From contig MU271145.1 in assembly GCA_021432605.1 (NCBI GenBank), positions 2,108,001 to 2,172,000 on the forward strand: DNA of 64,000 bases, written 5' to 3'. The DNA comes from Coniochaeta sp. PMI_546. Taxonomy: Eukaryota; Ascomycota; Sordariomycetes; Coniochaetales; Coniochaetaceae. Under the pieces are notes generated by a model. The model saw only the letters and a list, made by a program, of their open reading frames with translations. It did not search any database and was not told the DNA's origin. The position numbers were made by a program, and so were the translations under genes. The number at the start of each line of letters is the position of its first letter. The first letter of the stretch is position 1. This document shows positions 21,879 to 31,523 of this stretch, piece by piece.

Positions 21879-24528
21879 ATGGAGGCACCTCATCCAACAG
21901 AAGGATGGGAGCAGGTTGGCGAGCGCTTCTACAGGAAAATCCCACTGTACACAGCCATCTTCGATGAGGACCTCGACCTCGACAACTACATTGTTGCTGG
22001 GGCTCCTTACGCTGGTGCTATTGGTGAGCAGAGCATCTTTGATATGCTGCTCCTCTTCATCATATAGCATATCGATCCGTACTGACAATATCGAACAGCA
22101 CTATACCGAGATGAGAACAAACTGGTAGCTTATCAGCCAAGCAAGTCATCTAAGCCAACTATCGACATATACAGCTGTGCCGGCAAGCTCCTGAGGAGCA
22201 TCAAGTGGGACAATGGTGCCATCAAGGGCCTGGGCTGGTCTGTGGACGAGAAACTCCTAGTCATCACAAACGATGGCACTGTGAGGTGCTACTACGGCCT
22301 CCAGGACGACTTTACCCAATTCTCTCTCGGAAACGGCGCTGAAGAAGCTGGAGTGAATTCATGCAGGTACCTTATTCACAGTCCCACCTACCTTGATTCA
22401 ATCCCACGAAACCGAGACACTCACGTTTCTTAGATTCTACGATGATGGCATGGTGGCTCTCCTCTCCAACAATGCCCTAGTATCCGTCACATCCTATGAT
22501 GAACCACGGCCGAAACTGCTCGCTTCGCCACCTGACGGACATGTTCACTCCTGGGCTATCATAGCCCCTAATTACACCCTCTCACGCTCCGTCGAGGTTC
22601 TGCTCAGCATCGGACAGACCGTCTACGTAGTCGACGCAACCGAATGCGAAGACCGCTTCCTCGACATCGGACCCTTCACCCAGATCAGCGTCTCGCCGAA
22701 CGGGAAGTTCGCAGCCCTATACACCGAGACCGGCCACGCCCACGTCATTACCAGCGACTTCCAGACCCGCCTGAGCGAGCACGACTCCAAATCCAAGATC
22801 CCCCCAAAGTACCTCCAATGGTGCGGTAACGACGCCGTCGTGATAGCCTGGGAGGACGAAGTCCACGTCGTCGGGCCCAACGGCGCCGTCGCCCAGTTCT
22901 TCTATGACAACCGCATCCACCTCGTCCCAGACATCGACGGCGTCCGCGTGATCAGCAACAACCTCTGCGATTTCCTCCAGAAGGTCCCCGATGTGACAGA
23001 GGAAGTCTTCGGCATCGGCACCGAATCCCCCGCCTCGGTCCTCCTCGACGCCGTCGAGCAGCTCGACGCCCAGTCCCCCAAGGCCGACGACGACATCCAG
23101 CTCATCCGGCCCCAGCTCCCGGAAGCCGTCGACGCCTGCGTCAATGCCGCCGGCCAGGAGTTCGCCGTGTACTGGCAGAAGCAGCTCCTGAAGGCCGCCT
23201 CCTTCGGCAAGTCCGTGCTCAACATCTACAACAGCGACGACTTCGTCGACATGTGCGAGACCCTCCGGGTTCTCAACGCCGTGCGCTTCTTCGAGGTCGG
23301 CCTCCCCCTCTCCTACGAGCAGTACCTCCGCCTGACCCCGGAGGGCCTCATCGCCCGCCTGCTCAGCCGCCACGAGTACCTCCTCGCGCTGCGCATAGCC
23401 GGCTACCTGCGCCTGCCCACCGACAAGATCTACGTGCACTGGGCGTCCTCCAAAGTCCGCCTGGGCGCCGAGGACGACGACACCATCTGCCGCCTAGTCG
23501 TCGACAAACTCGCCGGCAAGCCCGGCATCTCGTTCGAATCCATCGCCCGCGCCGCCTACGACGAGGGCCGCGGGCGTCTAGCCACCCAGCTCCTCAACCA
23601 CGAACCCCGCGCCGGCCGCCAGGTCCCCCTCCTCCTGAGCATGGGGGAAGACGAGCTCGCGCTCGACAAGGCCGTCGAGTCCGGCGACACAGACCTAGTC
23701 TACTTCGTCCTGCACCACCTCCGCCGCAAGCTGCCCCTCGCCGCCTTCTTCCGCACCATCAACGCCCGGCCCCTCGCCACGGCGCTGGTCGAGGCCGCCG
23801 CCCGCCACCCCGCGGACGGGGGCGAGGACACGGCCCTGCTCAAGGACCTGTACTACCAGGACGACCGCCGCCTCGACGGCGCGGACGTCTTCGTCCGCGA
23901 GTCCCTCCGCCAGCCCGACAGCCGCACCGCCTCCGACAAGCTGGCGCTGGCCGCCAAGCTGCTGTCGGACAACAGCAAGGAGAACGCCTTCGAGCTCTCG
24001 GCCCTGCGCGAGGCCGCCTCCCTGCTGCGGCTGCAGGAGGCCCTCGACCGCGACCTGACGGACTCCTTCACCGGCCTGTCGGTCAACGAGACCGTCCTCA
24101 AGCTCGTCCGGCTGGGCTACCACGGGCGCGCCAAGAAGGTGGCGGCCGAGTTCAGGGTGCCCGAGCGCGTGCTCTGGTGGATCAGGCTGCAGGCGCTGGT
24201 GGCCAGGCGCGACTGGAACGAGCTCGAGGAGATGGCGAAAGTGAAGAAGAGCCCGATCGGGTGGGAGCCGTTCTACAACCTGGTGCTGCATGCGGGGAAC
24301 CCCAGGCTGGCGGGCGTGTTTGTGGGCAAGTGCGTGGCTGCGGGCGGGCTGGAGGCCGGTCAGAGCGTGCTCATGTACGAGAAGTGCGGGTTGAGGGTCA
24401 AGGCTGCCGAGGAGGCGGTCAAGCATAAGGATGCGGAGGGGTATGTCAAGGTGCTGGAGGCGGCGGGGAGGGGGACGGCGGAGGGCAGGGAGATTGAGCG
24501 CCTGGGGGCTGCCGTGTTCAAGAGGTGA
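21879..24528 (+). CDS. vps16: Vacuolar protein sorting protein VPS16 (HOPS/CORVET core)
   Basis: Exons 21879-22023, 22099-22366 and 22434-24528 encode 835 aa, matching the family length. Introns are 75 bp (GTGAGC donor) and 67 bp (GTACCT donor); both junctions restore family sequence (GAI/ALYRDENK and NSC/RFYDDGMVALL). The N-terminal half is a beta-propeller (VPS16N, about residues 1-400), including IKGLGWSVDEKLLVIT. The C-terminal half is an alpha-solenoid (VPS16C, about 500-820), including YYQDDRRLDGADVFVRES and AKKVAAEFRVPERVLWWIRL. VPS16 is a shared class C core subunit of HOPS and CORVET, working with Vps33, Vps11 and Vps18 to tether and fuse endosomes, vacuoles and autophagosomes. Codon use is strongly GC-biased in exon 3, which opens long false frames on both strands (for example 23253-24428). 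Confidence 0.96.
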
Positions 24529-24658
24529 GTTTGATAGGTCGCTGTGTATGTTGGTATGTTTGATAATGGCAAGCAAAGTGTTTTTTACCTCTTGTCGTGT
24601 GGTTGTGTAAGCGGAATTGAGGAAGGCAAGATAGACAATACCAAAAATAAAATAAAAC

Positions 24659-24664
24659 AAAAAA
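24659..24664 (-). terminator. RNA polymerase III T6 terminator
   Basis: A run of six A on the plus strand reads as T6 on the minus strand, five bases past the 3' end of the tRNA-like gene. This is the standard pol III stop signal. Confidence 0.7.
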
Positions 24665-24669
24665 GAGAT

Positions 24670-24776
24670 GCCCAGCCTCGGACTCGAACCGAAGACTCGC
24701 TGTACTTTGGTGGATGTATTGCTTCACGCAACCTATAGCCACAAGTCGCTTGTGTTACCTGCTACACCAACTGGGC
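24670..24776 (-). tRNA. tRNA-like gene, possible intron, aberrant anticodon arm
   Basis: On the minus strand the 107-nt element starts GCCCAGT and ends GCTGGGC, forming a 7-bp acceptor stem. The D arm pairs GTGT with ACAC and contains box A (TGGTGTAGCAGG). The T arm pairs TTCGG with CCGAG around TTCGAGT and contains a perfect box B (GGTTCGAGTCC). A T6 terminator follows. The length implies an intron of about 35 nt. If the loop is CTTGTGG, the anticodon would be TGT (threonine). However the expected stem strand AGCGA has no complement downstream: the 3' part repeats AGCGA directly instead of showing TCGCT. It may therefore be a tRNA pseudogene or a tRNA with a non-standard intron fold. The identity call is weak. 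Confidence 0.55.
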
Positions 24777-25522
24777 TTCATTTGTCGATGGGAGGTGATA
24801 TGCTGTCTTTGACTATATAGCTAGCCTGGCGGTAAGGCGGTTGGGTGTGCTGATGAGACGGTGATGAGTTTGTCACCAAAATGTCATGTGCTTCGTTACT
24901 TCACTGTCAATCATGACCTCTCAGCTACAGAGCTTCTTGTTTTTCACGTGAGATATGAGAATATCACAGGCGGCAGGCTACTTGGATAAGTGGTAACATA
25001 TCCCTTTCTTCTCATGGTAAACCATGGCGCCTAACTATGTGAAGAAAGCCTTCTGCAGACCATACATGATGATCCATATTACATCTCCAGACCAGTCACA
25101 GGTCATCGGCGTCCTGCCGAAGACTCTGGTCTCGTGAACCCCTCTGAGACCACCTTCTCAGCTACATACACACTCGGTAGTACTTTATAGTACTTCAATG
25201 AACGGCGAAAATAAATGAAGCAACAATGGTATCAGCCCCAGCCCAGCCCAGCCCCATCCTCTGAGTTCTATCTGTGCAAGTCCAGATTTTACTCCGGTAT
25301 GTGCAGATGAAGAGAGAGACAATAGATGTAAATGTGGAACGCCGTCTCGTTGCAGTGCCATATTAATGTCAACAACCAATTACTATTCTCCCTGCAGTAC
25401 TGCGCTTGAGGGTAGATCGATGCCTGACAAGAGGTATAATACCCCTCCCCGACTCTCTCTCTCGTATCTGCTTGCAGAGCAGAGCAGAGCTTCGCAACAA
25501 GCTCCATCAACTGTGTGCCGCG

Positions 25523-27669
25523 CTACGGATTCTCCCTGACATGAATCTCATCAAGTATCATCTCGCCGCCGTTAGCGGCTGCGTCCAGACTAGTTGTTCC
25601 TGCAATAGTCGCGTCTCCTAGACGCATGCGAACGCCGCTGCCGTCAAAGACCCAGGGTCCCGCGTCGTTACGCGGAGTGATCGGTCCCTCGTGGCCGTTC
25701 AGCAAAGCTGGATTACCCGAGGTCGGGGACGGTGTCCTGGTGTCGTTACGACCCGTCGTAGCCGCCGAGGAGTGTGTGCTGGCGGCCCGCGCTGTCGGTA
25801 TCGGCATCGGACTGGACGTTGCATTTGCCGACAGTTGGTTGTTGGTTGACAGACTGGGTCTCCCGTTCGGCGTATTTCGACTGTTGGTAGAAGAAGCGGT
25901 CTGAATATTGTTCCCCGGCGTGTCCGACCCGCCATCCATCATGGTAATGTCCATAGCATCAGAGTCGTGCTGCGCCGGTGTCAGGATAGGCAGCGCCGGA
26001 GTCGGCGGCACCACCGGCATGCGTACGCTCCGTGCACTCCGTACGCTCCTTGTTGACTCTCTCGACTTCCGCGGCGGTGCAATTGTCTGTGGTTGGGCGC
26101 CTGTCCCCGACGCTGCCGCTCCGCTGCCGGTGGGCTTTAGCGCAGCCCCTTCCTGTTCGTTGTTTTCCTCCTCGGAATCAGCTTGCTCCCATTCTTCTGG
26201 ATCTTCGACATCGGCTTCCAGGTCTGCGGCTGCACGGCAGTTCGGACAGATGAATATCGGGTACGAAGGAGACGATAGCAACGAGCGAATACACTTATAG
26301 TGCCATGTGTGGGAACACGGTGCGACGAATAAGCACTGACAAGGCTATAGTTCGCTCATAGAGTTAGCACTGCCCGTCGAGTGGTTGTATGATGTAAATG
26401 GAAGGGAAGCTTACCGCAATGCTGTTTAAGCAGATCGAGCAATCCTGTGTGTATGACTGTGTCGCTGAGGCGTTACCGGAGCTTGCAGTCATATTTCGTA
26501 ACCTCTTGTGCGTCGTCATGCTTCATTTCCACGGTCAGTAACTTGCGGAAACATGTATTTGATAATCGAGAGACTTACTTGAATGTGTTTAGCTTGTTCT
26601 GCCATCCGCGGTTCAACTCCAGGCGCATCTTCACGCACCGGAAGATCATCTCCTCGCCGCCTTTGAAGTCAATGCCCAGCTGTACTATGTCGCCGTCGTT
26701 TATGGGGAACGGCTTCGACTCGGTGCCCGGCGGACTCAGCCGAATGTGGTTGAGAAAGGTACCAGAGCTGCTCTTGACGTCTTTGATGTACCATTTGCCT
26801 CCCTCGTACCAGAACTCGCAGTGCCGCCTGCTGACGACCTTGCTCTTAAACCCAACTGGTGCAGCGGACGGCACGTTTGGAGGCACATTCGGCTGGCTGT
26901 CACGTTCCGAGTATCGCCCAACGCGGATGATCTCGTTGCCGGTGGGTAACGTCCTCGATATCGGAGTGAATGTAAGTGATGGACGAGCGGCGCGGGGATC
27001 GTAGAAGGTGCTGAAGCGGATCGAAGGCAAGATGTCCAACCCGGAGCCTCCCCCGTTGTGAGCGGTCGTCTCGGACATTGTCGCTGAGCGGGTTCGCACC
27101 ATGTTGGCGTTGGACTCGGCAGAAGGCGCACCTCCTGTTGAAGGGGTGGTAGAGCCTCCTCGGTGCTCGGCTGCCGGGGTCGTGAGATCGACAAGCACCG
27201 GGGGGAGAGCTGAATCAGTCGATCTTCGACTAGCTGATGGCCGTGGAGGCGGCGCCAGGCTGAGAGGATGCGACTCGGGGTTGACGAGGGTCAGGCGGTT
27301 CGTATTCGGGCGTGACGATGCTGTCGAGTTGTTCGCAGGGGCGGTGGAGTGGTCTGGCGAGAGTGTGGTGGCAGCCGAAGCGCTGGTGGTCCGATGGAGA
27401 TTAGAATACGGCCTGGCAGTATAGGAGGTGTTTAAGGAGGAGGTCTGCGTCAGAGGGGCGCCGCCTGTTGGTGATGATGGGGTTGTCTGGCTGTGTTGAT
27501 GTTCCCTCGACAGCAGGTGGGTCTGGGTATAGTTTCTCAGGTAGCTGAGGCCTCTCAGACGACTGGGGCGTGCAGAGGGGGAGGCGGTTGAGGCGTGGGA
27601 TTGGGAGACCTGGGTGCTTCCAAGGAGACCCTGTGATGTGGGCGCTGCAGCGGGAACTTGTGTGAACAT
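25523..27669 (-). CDS. dma1: Dma1/Chf-type E3 ubiquitin ligase (FHA + RING)
   Basis: Three exons, 27669-26579, 26520-26415 and 26344-25523, encode 672 aa. Introns are 58 bp (GTAAGT, ACTGAC branch) and 70 bp (GTAAGC, GCTAAC branch). The first 240 residues are Ser/Thr/Pro-rich and disordered. The FHA domain covers about residues 240-355, with EIIRVGRYSERD, VVSRRHCEFWYE and DVKSSSGTFLNHIRLSP carrying the phosphothreonine-binding Arg, Ser-His and Asn. The junction yields KLNTFNMTTHKRLRNMT, a family hallmark. The RING (about 390-435) reads DCSICLNSIAPCQCLF, CSHTWHYKCI and ICPNCR. The C-terminal 230 residues are low complexity. Yeast Dma1/Dma2 and S. pombe Dma1 are mitotic checkpoint ubiquitin ligases acting at septins and spindle pole bodies (established). 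The start at 27669 is the first ATG in frame; a long leader is likely. Confidence 0.92.
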
Positions 27670-29506
27670 TGAATTGAGTTGTCAGATGCAGAATCCAGAA
27701 TCCCAGCCCGAGGATTCCCAGGTTCTGCCCCGGCGGGTTATTTGGCGTGTTTGCGTTATTGGCGTATTGGGTGAATCTGGGGGGATGTCGGAAGGAGCGA
27801 GAACGAATTAAAGCCTGCCCTGCAACTAAATTGCCCAACGTCGTCGTCCTATATTCTGAGTGGTTTGATTGCTGGTCGGACTTAAGGTTCGACAACGATA
27901 TAGCGGCGTTAGTTCTATAGCACAGGAGGTGAGGTCCAGGTGAAGTTGTACGAGGAATCAAAGAGTCGCATGCTAGGAAGTGAATGCTGCTTTCACATGA
28001 GCAGGTTAGCAGGCCCGTTAGCACGTCGGCAGGCGAGCTAGTACTCTAGAGGTAGATAATGTGGGGAGCTGCAGCGTTGGGGAGTTGCTCATCTTACGAC
28101 CACATAACATACCTGTCGTATTGTCTAACTGGACAAAATATCGGCAGCCTGCTTTCGACTTGGCCGTCAAAGACCTGATCTGACCGAGGTGAGCAGTGTG
28201 AGCAGTGTGAGGTGGCAAAACCACAGCAGGCCTCGTGAGCACGGCAAGGGCCACGCTCTTGTTTCAGGGAGGCTCTCAGGGAGGCTCTCAGGCTCCCACA
28301 AGCGAGACAACGGCGCGGACAGCCAGACTCTGCGACAGTTCGGTGTACAAGATTGGTGGTACGCAGAAGGAAAGGCAGCTACCAAGATGCGACTGTATGA
28401 GTTTACGAGATTCCTTGCAGACGATGCAGACACGGGCGGAGGAAAAGAAAAAGCCAGTAAAGGTGAACAGCGCTGAAGAAGCAGACGACGCAGGAAAGAG
28501 TCGCCGAATACGATGCCGCGGAGGAAGACAAAGCAAATTGTCTCTCGTCGTCCCCTTGCCTCAAACTCGTAACTTTCACTGTGTTTTAGCGTACCCTAAC
28601 CTCTTGGCCGGCTTCCTCTACTATGTATACCTGACCTTATGCATGCGGAGGCAGAGATAGTGCGTGGCATGTGGCCTGCGCATGGCCATTTCGGGACGCC
28701 GTCAGACATCGAAACCTGACCTGACAAGGCCTGAGTGACATTGTCCAGCCTTTTTCAGTGTGGCCCATCAATGGATCAGTTGCCACGGGGGGGAGCCAAC
28801 AAGATTAGACCAAGTCTAGTACACTACACGTACTAAACCCCCCTTGGTAGCGACTCCGGGCAGCACAAGTTGGTCAGCAGAGCGCCTGATTGTTTGGTTA
28901 CGGCTCAGCAATGCCTCCGGATTATCTTGCCACCCAGCACTGCAAGCCGGGACCAATGTATACATACCCAGCCTGCCCAGATAGCGTAGTTACCTATGTG
29001 TAACCATCCTGACTTTGAAGGCTTCAGACAGGCGCAATTGATCGTCCAAGAGTCAGGACCCCGCTCAGCAGTTTGACCCCGGTTCAGCCCCCCACACAGG
29101 AAGGAAATGCCTTTACAATGTACTATCGTCCAAGTAGCTGGAGGCTTGAAACGCTCAAGACAGGAGTATTCTGACAGCTTTCACTCCATGCTCTGCCATG
29201 ATACCTCGTCGAGGTGGTGTATTGACATACAAATGGATTTGAACCTGACTCGCAGCGGAATAAAATAAAGAAATGTAACACAATACTGTACTATGCAGTA
29301 TACATGCATCATGCCATTGTCGGATTTAATCCAAAGTCGATGTCGGAGACTCGGATGACTTCATTTGTGGGGCAAAGATGCGGATCCTTGCCGGCTGCGA
29401 GGACGCTGAGACGGGAGATTGATTATCGATAACCGATTTTTGTCGCTGCCAATTCCGCGCTCCGAACCGCGACACGACACGATATGTCCAGACGATAAAG
29501 GCAGCC
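27670..29506. promoter_or_regulatory. Divergent intergenic DMA1-like / MPP-alpha
   Basis: 1.84 kb between two divergent starts. It contains two short direct repeats: a 9-bp unit GTGAGCAGT near 28190-28212 and a 12-bp unit CAGGGAGGCTCT twice at 28265-28288. A GGTGGCAAA motif, identical to the yeast Rpn4/PACE box, is at 28211-28219, 540 bp upstream of DMA1. No gene recognised. Confidence 0.5.
28265..28294. repeat. 12-bp direct repeat, two and a half copies
   Basis: CAGGGAGGCTCT occurs twice in tandem and is followed by the partial copy CAGGCTC. Non-coding. Confidence 0.8.
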
Positions 29507-31246
29507 ATGTTGAGAACCACCCGGTTAGCGAGGGCTACGGCCCGGATAAGGCCTTCGTTGCCTCTGCGTCGAGCTGCACAGCTTCCACTAGGTGTCCGCA
29601 CACTGGCCACCGTCACTACACCACCTCCACAAGAACCCACACAGCTCGACAAGATCACAAGGCTGTCAAATGGCATACGAGTCGCATCCGAAGACCTGCC
29701 AGATGCTTTCTCGGGCGTCGGCATCTACATCGATGCCGGATCGCGCTACGAGAACGACTACCTCCGAGGCGCTAGCCACATCATGGACCGGCTGGCCTTC
29801 AAGTCGACAGATAAACGGTCCGCGGATGAGATGCTCGAGACCGTCGAGCATCTAGGTGGCAACATACAGTGCGCATCATCGCGAGAATCCATGATGTACC
29901 AGGCTGCGACCTTCAACTCGGCCATCCCAACCACCGTCGAACTGCTCGCCGAGACGGTCCGTTATCCCAAGATTACCGACGAGGAAATAGAGCAGCAGCT
30001 CGAGACTGCCCGCTACGAGGTTAAGGAGATCTGGTCCAAGCCAGAACTCATCCTACCAGAATTGGTTCATATGGCTGCCTTCAAGGACAACACCCTCGGC
30101 AACCCGCTGCTTTGCCCGGAAGACCGCTTGAGCGTGATCGACAAGGACGTCATCGGAGCATACAGAGACACCTTCTACCGACCCGAACGGATAGTGGTCG
30201 CCTTTGCCGGCGTTCCCCACGCCGAGGCTGTCCGACTGACGGAGCAGTACTTTGGCGACATGAAGAGCCCGGAGCTGCCAACGCTATCACGAAGCGGCTC
30301 AGAAACATCCCTAGACTCTGTCACGACAAGCGAAACCTCTGCATCATCAACCTCAACCACATCCACCCCCTCTCCACCTCCACAACAACCCTCCAAGCTC
30401 CTGTCCAAGATACCCTTCTTCAAAAACCTCTCCACCTCCGCGCCTTCCAACGCCGCCGTCCTCTCCCAGGCTCCTTCCCCTCTCACCCTCAAAGACCTCC
30501 AACAGCCCGCCGTCTACACCGGCGGCTTCCTCTCTCTTCCACCCCAACCGCCACCCCTCAACCCCAACCTACCGACATTCACCCACATCCACCTCGCCTT
30601 CGAGGGCCTCCCCATCTCCTCAGACGACATCTACGCCCTCGCCACCCTCCAGACCCTGCTGGGCGGAGGCGGCTCCTTCTCCGCCGGCGGGCCGGGCAAG
30701 GGCATGTACTCGCGGCTGTACACCAACGTCCTCAACCAGCACGGCTGGGTCGAGAGCTGCGTCGCCTTCAACCACAGCTACATGGACTCGGGCCTCTTCG
30801 GCATCGCCGCCTCGTGCTACCCGGGCCGCACCGGCAAGATGCTCGAGGTCATGTGCCGCGAGCTGCGCGCCCTGACCCTCGACACCGGCTTCTCCGCCCT
30901 CGGCGACGTCGAGGTCCAGAGGGCCAAGAACCAGCTCCGCAGCTCCCTGCTCATGAACCTCGAGAGCCGCATGGTCGAGCTCGAGGACCTGGGCCGCCAG
31001 GTCCAGACCCACGGCCGCAAGATCCCCGTCGCCGAGATGACGAGGCGCATCAACGAGTTGACGGTCAAGGACCTCAGGCGCGTGGCCAGCATGGTCGTCG
31101 GGGGTCTGGTCGAGAACCCCGGCCGCGGCAGCGGGGCGCCCACGGTGGTGCTGCAGGAGGCGCAGGCGCACGGGGTCACGACGAGGCAGATGGGGTGGGA
31201 TGAGATGCAGGACATGATTTACAAGTGGCAGCTGGGTAAGAGGTGA
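29507..31246 (+). CDS. mas2: Mitochondrial processing peptidase alpha subunit
   Basis: Intronless, 579 aa, almost the same length as Neurospora MPP-alpha. Residues 1-35 are a mitochondrial targeting sequence (MLRTTRLARATARIRPSLPL: Arg-rich, no acidic residue). The M16 fold follows with LSNGIRVASEDLP and GASHIMDRLAFKST, where the zinc motif HxxEH of the beta subunit is replaced (HIMDR), as expected for the non-catalytic alpha subunit. The glycine-rich loop LLGGGGSFSAGGPGKGMYS (about 384-402) binds presequences and guides them to the active site of MPP-beta. Between the two halves, about residues 250-340, is a Ser/Thr/Pro-rich insert (SETSASSTSTTSTPSPPPQQ) much longer than in yeast. MPP works as an alpha-beta heterodimer in the matrix, removing targeting peptides. 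The ATG at 29507 has AGCCATGT context. Confidence 0.96.
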   Translation: MLRTTRLARATARIRPSLPLRRAAQLPLGVRTLATVTTPPPQEPTQLDKITRLSNGIRVASEDLPDAFSGVGIYIDAGSRYENDYLRGASHIMDRLAFKSTDKRSADEMLETVEHLGGNIQCASSRESMMYQAATFNSAIPTTVELLAETVRYPKITDEEIEQQLETARYEVKEIWSKPELILPELVHMAAFKDNTLGNPLLCPEDRLSVIDKDVIGAYRDTFYRPERIVVAFAGVPHAEAVRLTEQYFGDMKSPELPTLSRSGSETSLDSVTTSETSASSTSTTSTPSPPPQQPSKLLSKIPFFKNLSTSAPSNAAVLSQAPSPLTLKDLQQPAVYTGGFLSLPPQPPPLNPNLPTFTHIHLAFEGLPISSDDIYALATLQTLLGGGGSFSAGGPGKGMYSRLYTNVLNQHGWVESCVAFNHSYMDSGLFGIAASCYPGRTGKMLEVMCRELRALTLDTGFSALGDVEVQRAKNQLRSSLLMNLESRMVELEDLGRQVQTHGRKIPVAEMTRRINELTVKDLRRVASMVVGGLVENPGRGSGAPTVVLQEAQAHGVTTRQMGWDEMQDMIYKWQLGKR

Positions 31247-31523
31247 ATTTTGACCGAAAAGGGGGGGGTTGATGTGTGCATCTGCGGAGTCTAGGTCGGG
31301 CAAGGGGAGCGGTAGCATTGTAAAGATCACATCTCTGTATAGTAGTATGTCCTGTAAAAGAGATAAAAATGGACAAAAATGCCATTTGAAACTATGCGTC
31401 CTCCGGGGTATATACGGCTTGGCGACTCTGATACATGTAGTGTGAGTTACCAAAAACACCAGGCAGGCCTGGTTTATATCTATGTCCTAAGTCTTTCTTC
31501 CTGGCGAAAAATACAAGGAGAGT

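Larger units (their letters stand above)
24529..25522. other. Intergenic VPS16 / DMA1-like, holding a tRNA-like gene
   Basis: About 1 kb between converging protein genes. Besides the tRNA-like element at 24670-24776 and its T-run nothing else was recognised. A short GCCCA repeat (CAGCCCAGCCCAGCCC) is at 25235-25254. Confidence 0.6.

Noticed and set aside
23253-24428. 391-codon open frame overlapping VPS16 in another phase
   Set aside because: Arg/Pro-rich product caused by GC-rich codon use in VPS16; the overlapping VPS16 frame is clearly the real one.
30112-31203. 363-codon open frame overlapping MPP-alpha
   Set aside because: Same effect: low-complexity Arg/Pro/His product in a shifted phase of a well-recognised gene.
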